A stretch of DNA of 24,334 bases from an uncultured Planctomycetaceae bacterium (GTDB lineage: Bacteria; Planctomycetota; Planctomycetia; Pirellulales; UBA1268): NCBI GenBank assembly GCA_903885855.1, contig CAISKG010000371.1, positions 1 to 24,334 of the forward strand, written 5' to 3'. Within the stretch, counting starts at the first letter, position 1. Each line of letters begins with the position of its first letter. Shown piece by piece: positions 1 through 7,639 of the stretch. The translations under genes were made by a program, and so were the position numbers. Under the pieces are notes generated by a model. It was not told the DNA's origin. It saw only the letters and a list, made by a program, of their open reading frames with translations, and did not search any database.

Positions 1-105
1 CGACGCCGTGCGCGACTACCTGCTCGTGGTCGCCGCGCGGCGCCTGCCGGCCGACGTCCGCCCGGCGGTGCCGCGGATCCGGACGCGTCGTGCCGGGCGG
101 ATCCT
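1..105 (+). other. 5' edge with a different coding frame
   Basis: At the left edge, frame 2 (codons from position 2) has G/C in nearly every third position and reads DAVRDYLLVVAARRLPADVR, a plausible protein. Frame 1, the kinase frame, only becomes convincingly coding from about 100 onward. Either a second frameshift lies between about 60 and 105, or a separate upstream gene is truncated here. The fragment vaguely recalls the N-terminal helices of planctomycete ECF sigma factors, but it is too short to name. Confidence 0.35.
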
Positions 106-2269
106 CCGGGCGACGCGCTGGAGCGACTGGCCGATCTCGACGACCGCCTCGGCGGCCACGGCGGCGCCGGCATCCCCGCCGACGACGACGCGCCCGAGCC
201 TCCCGAGGGGCTCGACGCCATCCTGCTGTTGCGGCAGATGGCCGCCGAGGACGGCGCCGGGGAGGAGCCGCGCGAGACGCCCCGCCGCATCGGCCGGTTC
301 GCGATCGTGCGCGAGGTGGGCCGCGGCGGCTTCGCCACGGTCTACGAGGCCTTCGACACGCGCCTCCTGCGCCGCGTGGCGCTCAAGGTCGCCAGGCCGG
401 AGGCCGTGCTGCCGCGCGGCGCCCGGCGCCGCTTCGTGCGCGAAGCGGAGCTCGCCGCGCGTCTCGATCATCCGCACATCGTGACGATCTTCGAGGCGGG
501 GGAGGCCGACGGCCAGGTCTTCATCGCCGAGGAGTTCTGCGCCGGTGGCAGCCTGGCGGAGTGGCTCGAGCGCCACCCCGGACCGCTGCCTCCGCGGGTC
601 GCCGCCAGGGTCGTGCTCACGCTGGCCGGGGCGGTGACGCACTCCCACGGTTTCTGCATCCTCCACCGTGACATCAAGCCCGCCAACGTGCTGCTCGTGC
701 CGGGCGACTCGGGCGTGCTCGAGGCCGGCGGGCCCGGGGCGCCGGCCGAGCGGCTGGAGCTCAAGCTCGCCGACTTCGGCCTGGGCAAGCTCGCCGACAC
801 GCACGCCCCGTCCGAGACCAGCGACCTGACGCGCGAGGGGGCGCGGCTGGGGACGCCGGCGTGGATGGCGCCGGAGCAGGCCGACCGGGCGTTCGGCGAG
901 GTGGGGCCGGCCACCGACATCCACGGCCTGGGGCTCCTCCTCGACCGGCTCCTCACCGGCCGCTGCATCCACGCCGGATCCAACGAGACCGAGACGATGC
1001 GCCTCGTCCTCACCGCGGAGCCGGTGGCGGCCGACCGCGTGGTGGCCGGGGTGCCGGCCGACCTGGCGGCCGTGACACTGGCCTGCCTCGCCAAGCGCCC
1101 TTCCGAGCGCTACGCCACCGTGACGGAATTGGCCGCCGATCTGGCCCGGTTCCTCGACGGCCGCCCCACCGTCGCCCGGCCGGTGACGCTTCTGGAGCGT
1201 GCCCTGCGCGTCGCCCGCCGCCACCGTGCCCTGCTCGCCGCGTCGGCGGTGGCCCTGGTCGCCACGCTCGTCGCTTCGGGCGCCCTGCTGCTCGAGACGC
1301 GCCAGCGCCGGCAACTCGAATCGCGCGTCGCCGAGGTGCGCGGGCATCAGGCGGCGGCCACGCTGCGCCGCGGGTTCGAGTCGTGGCGCACCGGCGACGG
1401 GCCGGTGTTCGGCCTGGCATGGTCGCCCGACGGAGCGGCGCTCGTCTCCGGCGGCGGGGCGCGCGTGATCCGCGTCCATTCCCTCGCCGCTGGCGGTGCG
1501 CCGCTCGTCGAGGGGCGTCCCTTCGACGCCCCCGATCTGGCCGTGGCGGACGACACGGAGGTGGAGGCGATCGTGTTCCTCGACGCCGACCGGCTCGTCG
1601 CGGCCTGCGGACCTCGGGTTGCGGAGCCTCCCCGAGGGGATCCGTTCGCGGGTCTTCCAATGGCTCGACGGCGACCGGCTCCTCGTCGGCGACAACACCG
1701 GCCGGCTGCTCGTCTGGGACGACGGCGAGGCACGCCTCGAGGAGATCGACACCCTCGGCGTCAACGTCGACGCGCTGGCGTGCACCTTCGGCCCGCGGCC
1801 CCGCGCGGTGGTCTGCGCCGGCAAGGCGCTGTGGCTCTACGAGCTCGCCGCCGACGGCACGCCGCGGTCCGGGCGGCGCCGGGTCGTGGACCTTCCTCCG
1901 GAGACCGGCACCGTGCGCGTGGTCGCCTGGGCCCCTGACGGCTCCGGCTTCGTGATCGGCACCAACACCGGCGAGGTGGAGCGCTTCGACGCGGCCAGCG
2001 GCCTGCCGCTGGGATCCTTCGCCCGGCACGGCAGCGAGGTGACGGCGGTGGCGTGGTCACCGGCCGGGCGGACGCTCGTCTCCTGCGACGCCGAGTGCGT
2101 GCGGCTCTCGGACGTGCGCACCACGGCGGTGTTCGACGAGTTCCGCCCCGGGTGGGCGATCGAATCGCTGCGCCTGGAGGTGCGCGACGGGGCGGCGGCC
2201 GCGCTGGTCGTCGCCGGCAATCAGGGGGGAGCCGGCCGGATCGCCGTGGCCGAGTTGGGGGGGCGGTAG
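1..2269 (+). CDS. Serine/threonine protein kinase with WD40-like C-terminus, 5'-partial and frameshifted
   Basis: Hanks-type kinase that phosphorylates Ser/Thr on unknown targets. Seen: glycine-rich loop GRGGFATVYEAFD (near 328-360), catalytic Lys in VALKV (codon 385-387), HRDIKPANVLL (664-696), metal-binding DFG (772-780) and GTPAWMAPEQ in the activation segment. A hydrophobic membrane segment (about 1222-1290) is followed by WD40-like strands such as GLAWSPDGAALVSGG and VVAWAPDGSGFVIGT. The kinase would be cytoplasmic and the propeller on the far side of the membrane. An ATG at 229 exists, but the same frame is clearly coding upstream (LERLADLDDRLG; ILLLRQM just before it), so the true start probably lies outside the window. 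The reading frame moves by one base near 1610: kinase, membrane segment and first blades are in frame 1, while the rest up to the stop at 2267-2269 is in frame 2. Sequencing error or a real lesion cannot be told apart here. Kinase call very secure; continuity across the shift is inferred. Confidence 0.85.
1603..1622 (+). other. Apparent +1 frameshift inside the kinase gene
   Basis: Frame 1 reads propeller-like sequence (VEAIVFLDADRLVAACG) up to about 1610. From about 1612 frame 2 reads equally good propeller sequence (LPEGIRSRVFQWLDGDRLL, then GDNTGRLLVWDD). In frame 1 beyond this point the product becomes Arg/Pro-rich, as expected of a wrong frame. Removing one G of the GG at 1609-1610 would join the two frames without a gap. 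Sequencing or assembly error is the simplest explanation; a natural mutation is possible. Confidence 0.75.
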
Positions 2270-2292
2270 CCGCGGCCCGTGCCCGGCGGCGC

Positions 2293-2301
2293 TGGTATCC
2301 T
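2293..2301 (+). promoter_or_regulatory. Extended -10 promoter element upstream of the PQQ-propeller gene
   Basis: TGGTATCCT matches an extended -10 (TGn plus TATCCT against TATAAT). It stands out in a GC-rich gap of 71 bases, 40 bases before the ATG at 2341. No clear -35 box is seen. A GAGGAG ribosome-binding site follows at about 2326-2331. Confidence 0.45.
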
Positions 2302-2340
2302 CTCCCCGCCCGATCGCGGTGTCCCCGAGGAGATCTCCCC

Positions 2341-3675
2341 ATGCCGTCCCGCCGCCGCTGTGACCGTTCCCTCGTGAGCGCCTGCGCTGCCTGCGCCGTC
2401 GCCGGCGCCTCCCTCCTGGCCGCCCGGGCCGACGACTGGCCGCAGTGGATGGGTCCGCGGCGCGACAACGTGTGGCGCGAGGAGGGCATCGTGGAGCGGT
2501 TCCCCGCCGGCGGGCCGAAGGTGGCCTGGCGCGTGGCGGTGGCCGGGGGCTACGCCGGCCCGGCGGTGGCCGACGGACGGGTGTTCGTCGCCGATTTCGT
2601 CCCCGACGCCGACCTTCCCGGCGACAACTTCGAGCGCGAGACCGCCCGCGGCACCGAGCGCGTGCTGGCCTTCGATTCCGCCACGGGCAAGGAGCTGTGG
2701 CGCCACGAATACCCGGTCGCCTACACGATCAGTTATCCGGCCGGGCCGCGCTGCACACCGACGGTGGACGGCGGGCGCGTCTACACGCTCGGGGCCGAGG
2801 GGGATCTCCTCTGCCTCGACGTCGCCGACGGCCGCGTGGTGTGGGCGAAGGACCTGAAGAAAGACTACGAGACGAAGGCGGCGCTGTGGGGCTGGGCCGG
2901 ACACCCGCTCGTCGACGGCGAGCGCCTCGTCGTCGTGGCCGGCACCGCGAAGGCCCACGTCGTGGCCCTCGACAAGGCGACGGGGAAGGAGCTGTGGCGC
3001 GCCGGCACGGCGCCGGAGCAGGGCTACTCGCCGCCGACGATCATCGAGGCCGCCGGGCGGCGGCAGCTGGTGCTCATGAAGCCGGACGGGATGTACGCGG
3101 TCGATCCCGAATCGGGCGCGCCGCTCTGGGAGACGCCCTACAACGCCGACAACGGCTCGATCATCATGGCCCCGGTGCGGGTGGGGGAATGGCTCTACGT
3201 GGGCGGCTTCCAGGAGAAGAACCTCCTCGTGAAGCTCGCCGCCGACGCCCCCGGGGTCGAGCCGGTGTGGCGCAACAAGGCCAAGCACGGCATCTCGGCG
3301 GTCAACGTGCAGCCGTTCGTCGACGGCGACATGCTCTACGGCTTCCACGAGAAGGGGGACCTGCGCGGCGTCCACATCCCCTCCGGCGAGGTGAAGTGGT
3401 CCACCCCCGGTCCCCTGGGGGAGCGGCCCCCGGCCACGGGCACCGCCTTCCTCTGCCGTCACGGCGACCGCTTCTTCCTCTTCGCCGAGACCGGCGATCT
3501 GGTGATCGCCTCGATCGGGCCGGAGGGCTACCGGGAACTCGACCGGGCGCACCTCGTGGACCCGACGCAGTCGGCGTTCGGCCGCGGGGTGGTGTGGTGC
3601 CCGCCGGCCTACGCCGAGCGGAGCGTGTTCGTGCGCAACGACAAGGAACTCGTGCGCGTGTCGCTGGCGGAGTGA
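2341..3675 (+). CDS. Secreted PQQ-like beta-propeller repeat protein
   Basis: Predicted 444-residue exported protein. The start at 2341 is chosen because a GAGGAG site sits about 9 bases upstream and a Sec-type signal follows: basic MPSRRRCDR, a hydrophobic core, and AARADDWPQW at the likely cleavage region. DWPQWMGPRRDNVW is the standard opening of planctomycete PQQ-like propellers. Blade repeats of the form D-x-x-TGKELWR are visible (FDSATGKELWRHEY, LDKATGKELWRAG, VDPESGAPLWETPY). Such proteins fold as beta-propellers. Many do not bind PQQ, and without the dehydrogenase active-site signature I would not call this one an enzyme. It follows the kinase gene by 71 bases with its own likely promoter, and converges on the next gene. 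The frame is open further upstream to 2053, but that part overlaps the kinase and is not used. Confidence 0.85.
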   Translation: MPSRRRCDRSLVSACAACAVAGASLLAARADDWPQWMGPRRDNVWREEGIVERFPAGGPKVAWRVAVAGGYAGPAVADGRVFVADFVPDADLPGDNFERETARGTERVLAFDSATGKELWRHEYPVAYTISYPAGPRCTPTVDGGRVYTLGAEGDLLCLDVADGRVVWAKDLKKDYETKAALWGWAGHPLVDGERLVVVAGTAKAHVVALDKATGKELWRAGTAPEQGYSPPTIIEAAGRRQLVLMKPDGMYAVDPESGAPLWETPYNADNGSIIMAPVRVGEWLYVGGFQEKNLLVKLAADAPGVEPVWRNKAKHGISAVNVQPFVDGDMLYGFHEKGDLRGVHIPSGEVKWSTPGPLGERPPATGTAFLCRHGDRFFLFAETGDLVIASIGPEGYRELDRAHLVDPTQSAFGRGVVWCPPAYAERSVFVRNDKELVRVSLAE

Positions 3676-3682
3676 GGCCTCA
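3673..3682. other. Palindrome formed by two convergent stop codons
   Basis: TGAGGCCTCA is a perfect 10-base palindrome. Its first three bases are the stop of the PQQ-propeller gene (+) and its last three, read on the minus strand, are the stop of the 3680-4711 gene. Only four bases separate the two coding regions, so any terminator for either gene must lie inside the other. Confidence 0.8.
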
Positions 3683-4711
3683 GGCGGCCCGGGCCGGCGC
3701 GCCGCGGTCGCGGCCAGTGCAGGCCCGGTAGGTGGCGCCGTCGGGGTCCTCGACCACGCTCACCGCCGGCGTGTCGCCGTCGACGGTGACATGGTAGGGG
3801 GAGCGCAGGTAGACGCTTCCGGTCGCCGGATCGACGTGGAGCGCCCGGATGTTGGCCAGGCCCGGCCCCTGGTCGGCGAGATCCCATTCCGCCACGCAGG
3901 GGAAGCCGGGGCGGAGGAGGTGGAAGAACACGAGCCGGCGCGTCTCCTGCGCGGCGACCACGAGGCAGTCGCCGAGGCGGCCCACCTCCACCGGGGCCCC
4001 CTCCACCGGGATCTCCGCCGCCAGACGGTTGGTCGCCTTGTCGACGAGGAGCACGCGGTCGGCCCAGCTCTCCGGCGCCGCGATCCAGGGGAGGCCGTGC
4101 AGGTCGAGGAGCGTCGTCAGCCGCCGGCGCGTGCGGGCGAACGTGCGCTCGATCCCGCCCCCCGCGAGGTCGATGCGGGCGATCGTCTCCTCCCCCGGCC
4201 GGAAGTGATTGCGCTCGAGGACGAACAGGTGCCGGCCGCAGTGGAGGATCCGGCCGGGGAAGTGCACGGTGGCCGGGAGGGCCCGCGCCCAGAAGCCGTT
4301 CCAGTGGAGGATCCGCCCCAGGCCGGTCTCGTTGAAGAACATCGCGCGCGGCGAGCCGCCGAACTGCTCCACCTGGTAGCGGGCCGGCATCCTCCGGGTG
4401 CGCACGGCGATCCCGCCGGCGCGGAGCGTCGCCACCGTGTGGTAGGTGCGCCAGCCCCGGGTGCCCGTGTGATGTTTGCCGACGGCGAGGATCGAGTGCG
4501 GACCGAAGGGATGGAGGAACTCGAGCGTGTGCCCAACGGGGGCCGTCGCCCGCAGCGCGCCGGAGCCGTCGTGGAGGGCGAGGCGGTAGTCGTCGACGGT
4601 GCCGGCGCTGTGGCCGAGCCACAGGTGCCCGGCGTGGAACACCTGGGCCCGGTACACCTCGTGCGGATGCAGCGGCGCGACGGAACGCACCTGGGGAACG
4701 GCTCGGATCAT
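3680..4711 (-). CDS. Uncharacterised beta-propeller-like protein
   Basis: Predicted 343-residue protein, family not recognised by name. It has no signal peptide or membrane segment. The sequence is a run of short beta-like units with charged turns (HSILAVGKHHTGTRGW, GRILHCGRHLFVLERNHF, DRVLLVDKATNRLAAEIPV, GDCLVVAAQETRRLVFF, ANIRALHVDPATGSVYLRS). This resembles YVTN/YncE-like or SMP-30-like propellers, in which turns of the type D-x-A-T-x-x-V-x-x recur. The start at 4711 gives MIRAVPQVRSVAPLHP; a weak GAGG lies about 15 bases upstream. It is transcribed divergently from the photolyase gene (154-base gap) and convergently with the PQQ propeller. Function unknown; a structural or sensing role is only a guess. 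Confidence 0.7.
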   Translation of the reverse strand: MIRAVPQVRSVAPLHPHEVYRAQVFHAGHLWLGHSAGTVDDYRLALHDGSGALRATAPVGHTLEFLHPFGPHSILAVGKHHTGTRGWRTYHTVATLRAGGIAVRTRRMPARYQVEQFGGSPRAMFFNETGLGRILHWNGFWARALPATVHFPGRILHCGRHLFVLERNHFRPGEETIARIDLAGGGIERTFARTRRRLTTLLDLHGLPWIAAPESWADRVLLVDKATNRLAAEIPVEGAPVEVGRLGDCLVVAAQETRRLVFFHLLRPGFPCVAEWDLADQGPGLANIRALHVDPATGSVYLRSPYHVTVDGDTPAVSVVEDPDGATYRACTGRDRGAPARAA

Positions 4712-4759
4712 GCTCGGCGGGGCCTCGGGCGGTGCGGCGGCGATGCGGACGCTTCCGGC

Positions 4760-4765
4760 AGCCTA
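4760..4765 (-). promoter_or_regulatory. Possible -10 box for the 3680-4711 gene
   Basis: On the minus strand, TAGGCT lies about 50 bases upstream of the start at 4711. A poor -35 candidate (TGGCCG, minus strand of 4783-4788) sits 17 bases away. Weak match, offered because this divergent gap must hold promoters in both directions. Confidence 0.25.
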
Positions 4766-4823
4766 CGGCTCCCCGGCGGCGGCGGCCACGATCGGGTCGC
4801 CGGCGGGCTGGAAGGGGCCGGGG

Positions 4824-4832
4824 TGCTACCAT
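4824..4832 (+). promoter_or_regulatory. Extended -10 promoter element upstream of the cryptochrome/photolyase gene
   Basis: TGCTACCAT matches TGn plus TACCAT, 34 bases before the ATG at 4866. It resembles TGGTATCCT ahead of the PQQ-propeller gene in form and distance. No convincing -35 box is seen, which is compatible with an extended -10 promoter. Confidence 0.4.
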
Positions 4833-4865
4833 TCCCCGCCGCCCCCTCCCGTTTTGAGCCGCCCC

Positions 4866-6419
4866 ATGCGCCACCTCGTCCTCGTCCTCGGCGATCAGCT
4901 CGACCGGCGCTCGGCGGCGTTCGACGGCTTCGACCGGGCGCGCGACCGGGTGTGGATGGCCGAGGTGGCCGGGGAGAGCGAGCACGTCTGGAGTCACAAG
5001 GCCCGGATCGCGCTGTTCCTGGCCGCCATGCGCCACTTCCGCGACGGGCTGGTCGCCGAGAAGATCGCCGTCGATTACACCGAGCTCGCCGCGGCGCCGC
5101 GGCGCGGCGAGCCGGCCACGCTCGCCGCGGCCCTCGGCGCCGCCATCGCCCGGGCGCGCAAGGCCAAGGATCCGCCCGAGCGGCTCGTGGTCGTGGAGCC
5201 GGGGGAATGGCGCGTCGAGGAGGCGCTCCGCGCGGCGGCCGGCGCGGAGGGGATCCCCCTCGAGATCCGCCCCGACCGCCACTTCTTCGCCACCCGCGAG
5301 GACTTCGCCGAGCACGCCGCGGGGCGCAAGCAACTGCGGCTGGAGTACTTCTACCGGCCGCTGCGCCACAAGCACGGCGTGCTCATGGACGACGACGGCC
5401 CGGCCGGCGGCCGCTGGAACTACGACGCCGAGAACCGCGGCTCCTTCCCGCGCTCCGGGCCCGGCCCGCTTCCCGCGCCGCGCGCCTTCGCCCCCGATCC
5501 GGTGACGCGCGGCGTGCTCGACCTCGTGGGGAAGCGTTTCGCGTCCCATCCCGGCGACCTGGCCGCCTTCGACTGGCCGGTGACGCCCGACGACGCCCGC
5601 GCCGCGCTCGACGACTTCCTCGCCCACCGCCTGGCCTCCTTCGGCCGCTACCAGGACGCGATCTGGACGGGCGAGCCCTGGCTCTACCACTCGCGCCTCT
5701 CCGCGGCGATGAATCTCAAGCTGCTCGACCCGCGCGACGTGGTGGCGGGGGCGGAGCGGGCCTGGCGGAAGGGGCGCGTGCCCCTGGAGGCCGCCGAGGG
5801 TTTCATCCGCCAGGTGCTCGGGTGGCGCGAGTACGTGCGCGGCGTCTACTGGCACTTCATGCCGGAGTACGCGGCGCGCAACGCCCTCGGCGCCCACCAG
5901 CCCCTCCCCGGCTTCTACTGGACCGGCCAGACGGAGATGCGCTGCCTCGGCGACGCGCTCGGGCAAACGCTCCGCCACGGTTACGCCCACCACATCCAGC
6001 GCCTGATGGTGACGGGGCTGTTCGCGCTCCTCCTGGGCGTCGATCCCGCCCGGGTGCACGAGTGGTATCTGGCGGTGTACGTCGACGCGGTGGAGTGGGT
6101 GGAGCTCCCCAACACGCTGGGCATGAGCCAGTTCGCCGACGGCGGCGTGATGGCCTCCAAGCCCTACTGCGCCAGCGGCGCCTACATCGACCGGATGAGC
6201 AACGCCTGCCGGGGCTGCCGCTACGATCCCGCCAAGGCCACGGGGCCCGACGCCTGCCCCTTCACCACGCTCTACTGGGACTTCCTCGCCCGCCACGAGG
6301 CGCTGCTCCGCACCAACCCGCGGATGACGATGCAGCTGAAGAACGTGGCCCGCAAGCCGGCCGCCGAACTGCGCGCCATCCGCCGGCAGGCCGACGAGCT
6401 GCGCGGCGAGATGGGCTGA
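4866..6419 (+). CDS. Iron-sulfur bacterial cryptochrome/photolyase (FeS-BCP, PhrB/CryB type)
   Basis: Predicted 517-residue flavoprotein of the deoxyribodipyrimidine photolyase-related family. Its characterised relatives use FAD and light to repair (6-4) photoproducts in DNA or act as blue-light receptors. The N-terminus MRHLVLVLGDQLD is the usual family start. The C-terminal half has the FAD-domain helices (WREYVRGVYWHFMPEY; GYAHHIQRLMVTGLFALL) and the end YCASGAYIDRMSN. Four cysteines are at residues 360 (EMRCLGDAL), 448 and 451 (NACRGC) and 464 (DACPF). The spacing 88-3-13 equals that of Agrobacterium PhrB (Cys350, 438, 441, 454), which holds a [4Fe-4S] cluster, so the cluster is probably intact. 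The antenna in this family is typically a lumazine rather than a folate. The start at 4866 is preferred over an in-frame extension to 4599 that would cross the divergent gene. Confidence 0.93.
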   Translation: MRHLVLVLGDQLDRRSAAFDGFDRARDRVWMAEVAGESEHVWSHKARIALFLAAMRHFRDGLVAEKIAVDYTELAAAPRRGEPATLAAALGAAIARARKAKDPPERLVVVEPGEWRVEEALRAAAGAEGIPLEIRPDRHFFATREDFAEHAAGRKQLRLEYFYRPLRHKHGVLMDDDGPAGGRWNYDAENRGSFPRSGPGPLPAPRAFAPDPVTRGVLDLVGKRFASHPGDLAAFDWPVTPDDARAALDDFLAHRLASFGRYQDAIWTGEPWLYHSRLSAAMNLKLLDPRDVVAGAERAWRKGRVPLEAAEGFIRQVLGWREYVRGVYWHFMPEYAARNALGAHQPLPGFYWTGQTEMRCLGDALGQTLRHGYAHHIQRLMVTGLFALLLGVDPARVHEWYLAVYVDAVEWVELPNTLGMSQFADGGVMASKPYCASGAYIDRMSNACRGCRYDPAKATGPDACPFTTLYWDFLARHEALLRTNPRMTMQLKNVARKPAAELRAIRRQADELRGEMG

Positions 6420-6431
6420 GGCGCCGTCGGC

Positions 6432-6450
6432 GGCCCGGCGCGGTCGGGCC
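6432..6450. terminator. Hairpin between convergent genes
   Basis: GGCCCG (6432-6437) and CGGGCC (6445-6450) form a perfect 6-bp GC stem with a 7-base loop. It is centred in the 36-base gap between the photolyase stop (6419) and the GlpQ-like stop (6456). No U-run follows on either strand, so it would be a non-canonical bidirectional terminator at best. Confidence 0.35.
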
Positions 6451-6455
6451 CCTCG

Positions 6456-7484
6456 TCAGCGGCGCACCGCCCCGTCGCCGGCGCGGATCCTGGCCACCGT
6501 CAGATCGGGGAAGTCGCTGAAGACGCCGTCGATGCCCGTGGCCAGGAGCCGGTCCTGGAGCAGGTCGAAGGCGGGCGCCCAGGGGGGGAGCCGGTCGCGG
6601 CGGAGCGTCCAGCCGTGGACCACGAGGCCGGCGGCGTGGGCCCGGGCGACGAGGTCGGTCGGGCGGCCGTCGCCGTCGAGGATCCGGCCGATCGACGGAC
6701 CGATGCCGTCGGCCACCTCGGCCACGCGCGCGAGCCCCTCCGGCGTGAGCAGGTGGTCCTGCTCCGCCCCGCCCACCAGCTGCACGAGCCGCCCCGCCCA
6801 GCCGAGCTCCCGGCGGAGGCGCACCACCTCGTCGGCGTCGAAGCACTGCAGGACGCAGGGATCCTCCCGCCGCGCGTAGCCGTGGCGGCCGAGGAGGGCG
6901 ACCACCGCGGCGGCGAGGTCGTGCCCCTCGGCGCGGTGCCAGGCGGGGGCCTTGATCTCGGGATAGATGCCGATGGTGCGGCCCGTGGAGCGGGCGAGCC
7001 CGGCCACGAACTCGAGCTCCTCCTCGAGCGACACGATGCCGAAGCGGCCCGTGCCGGCCGGGAAGCGGTCGGGATAGGTCTGCGCGCCGGTGGCGGGATC
7101 GACGCGCTCCGAGAGGGAGAGCGTGCGCAGTTCGGCGAGCGTGAAATCGGTGACGTGGTGCCGGCCGTCGCCGCGGGCGCGGCCGGGGAAGCGCGCCCTG
7201 ACGTCACTGACGCCGTCGAGGGTGGTGTCGTGGAGCACGACGGGGACGCCGTCCTTCGTCATCACCACGTCCTGCTCGACGAAGTCGGCGCCCTGCGCGC
7301 ACGCCAGCGCCTTGGCGGCGAGCGTGTGCTCGGGGAGGTAGCCGCTCGAGCCACGGTGGGCGATGACGATCGGCATGGCGGGGGGCTCCGCGACGGCGCC
7401 GGTGGCGAGGACGACGAGCGCCGCGCAGGCGCCGGGGAGAGGCAGCCACGGGGAACGCGGCGGGGCACGGCGTCGGCGATCCAT
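6456..7484 (-). CDS. glpQ: Secreted glycerophosphodiester phosphodiesterase, GlpQ type
   Basis: Hydrolyses deacylated phospholipids such as glycerophosphocholine to glycerol-3-phosphate plus an alcohol. The start at 7484 (342 residues) has a strong GAGGAGG site upstream and opens a Sec signal: MDRRRR, hydrophobic GACAALVVLATGAVA, then AEPPAM. Active-site motifs are in order: IAHRGSSGYLPEHT (His43, Glu52), EQDVVMTKDGVPVVLHDTTLD (split: EQD at 70-72; HD at 85-86) and GIYPEIKAPAWHRAEG (Glu176). His43 and His85 are the acid/base pair; Glu70, Asp72 and Glu176 are the expected metal ligands. The GRARGDGRHHVTDFTLAEL insert and IYPEIKAP identify the periplasmic GlpQ branch rather than the shorter cytosolic UgpQ branch. 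It stands alone, converging on the photolyase and diverging from the M43 protease, so it is probably a single-gene unit for phosphorus or lipid scavenging. Confidence 0.93.
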   Translation of the reverse strand: MDRRRRAPPRSPWLPLPGACAALVVLATGAVAEPPAMPIVIAHRGSSGYLPEHTLAAKALACAQGADFVEQDVVMTKDGVPVVLHDTTLDGVSDVRARFPGRARGDGRHHVTDFTLAELRTLSLSERVDPATGAQTYPDRFPAGTGRFGIVSLEEELEFVAGLARSTGRTIGIYPEIKAPAWHRAEGHDLAAAVVALLGRHGYARREDPCVLQCFDADEVVRLRRELGWAGRLVQLVGGAEQDHLLTPEGLARVAEVADGIGPSIGRILDGDGRPTDLVARAHAAGLVVHGWTLRRDRLPPWAPAFDLLQDRLLATGIDGVFSDFPDLTVARIRAGDGAVRR

Positions 7485-7511
7485 CGGTGCGGCCTCCTCG
7501 TCGGGCGGTCC

Positions 7512-7517
7512 AGGATA
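7512..7517 (-). promoter_or_regulatory. Possible -10 box for the GlpQ-like gene
   Basis: The minus strand reads TATCCT, identical to the -10 candidate at 2296-2301, 27 bases before the ATG at 7484. No good -35 box lies 16-18 bases further upstream. Confidence 0.35.
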
Positions 7518-7545
7518 GCGGCCGGGACGGCGTGGCGCGGTTTGC

Positions 7546-7574
7546 TTGTCCGGGCCCGCCGCCCACGCTACCCT
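7546..7574 (+). promoter_or_regulatory. Sigma-70-like promoter for the metalloprotease block
   Basis: TTGTCC (7546-7551), a 17-base spacer and TACCCT (7569-7574) form a standard-spaced promoter in the 155-base divergent gap between the GlpQ-like and M43 genes. The start codon is 66 bases past the -10, leaving a GC-rich leader of about 55-60 bases. No operator repeat was recognised nearby. Confidence 0.5.
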
Positions 7575-7639
7575 CGCCGGGCGGGACAGCGACCCCCGCG
7601 GGGCGCCGGGGCCGCGGTGCAGGATCCGGGGAGGGCAGG

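Noticed and set aside
1600..1620. Programmed ribosomal frameshift in the kinase gene
   Set aside because: No slippery run, internal stop at the shift site or downstream stem-loop was recognised. A one-base indel explains it more simply.
2053..2340. Upstream extension of the PQQ-propeller reading frame
   Set aside because: It overlaps the C-terminus of the kinase in another frame, while a strong ribosome-binding site and signal peptide mark the ATG at 2341.
3609..6296. An 895-codon minus-strand open frame across the photolyase gene
   Set aside because: Low-complexity composition, conflict with a clear photolyase gene and with the recognised minus-strand gene at 3680-4711 in another frame.
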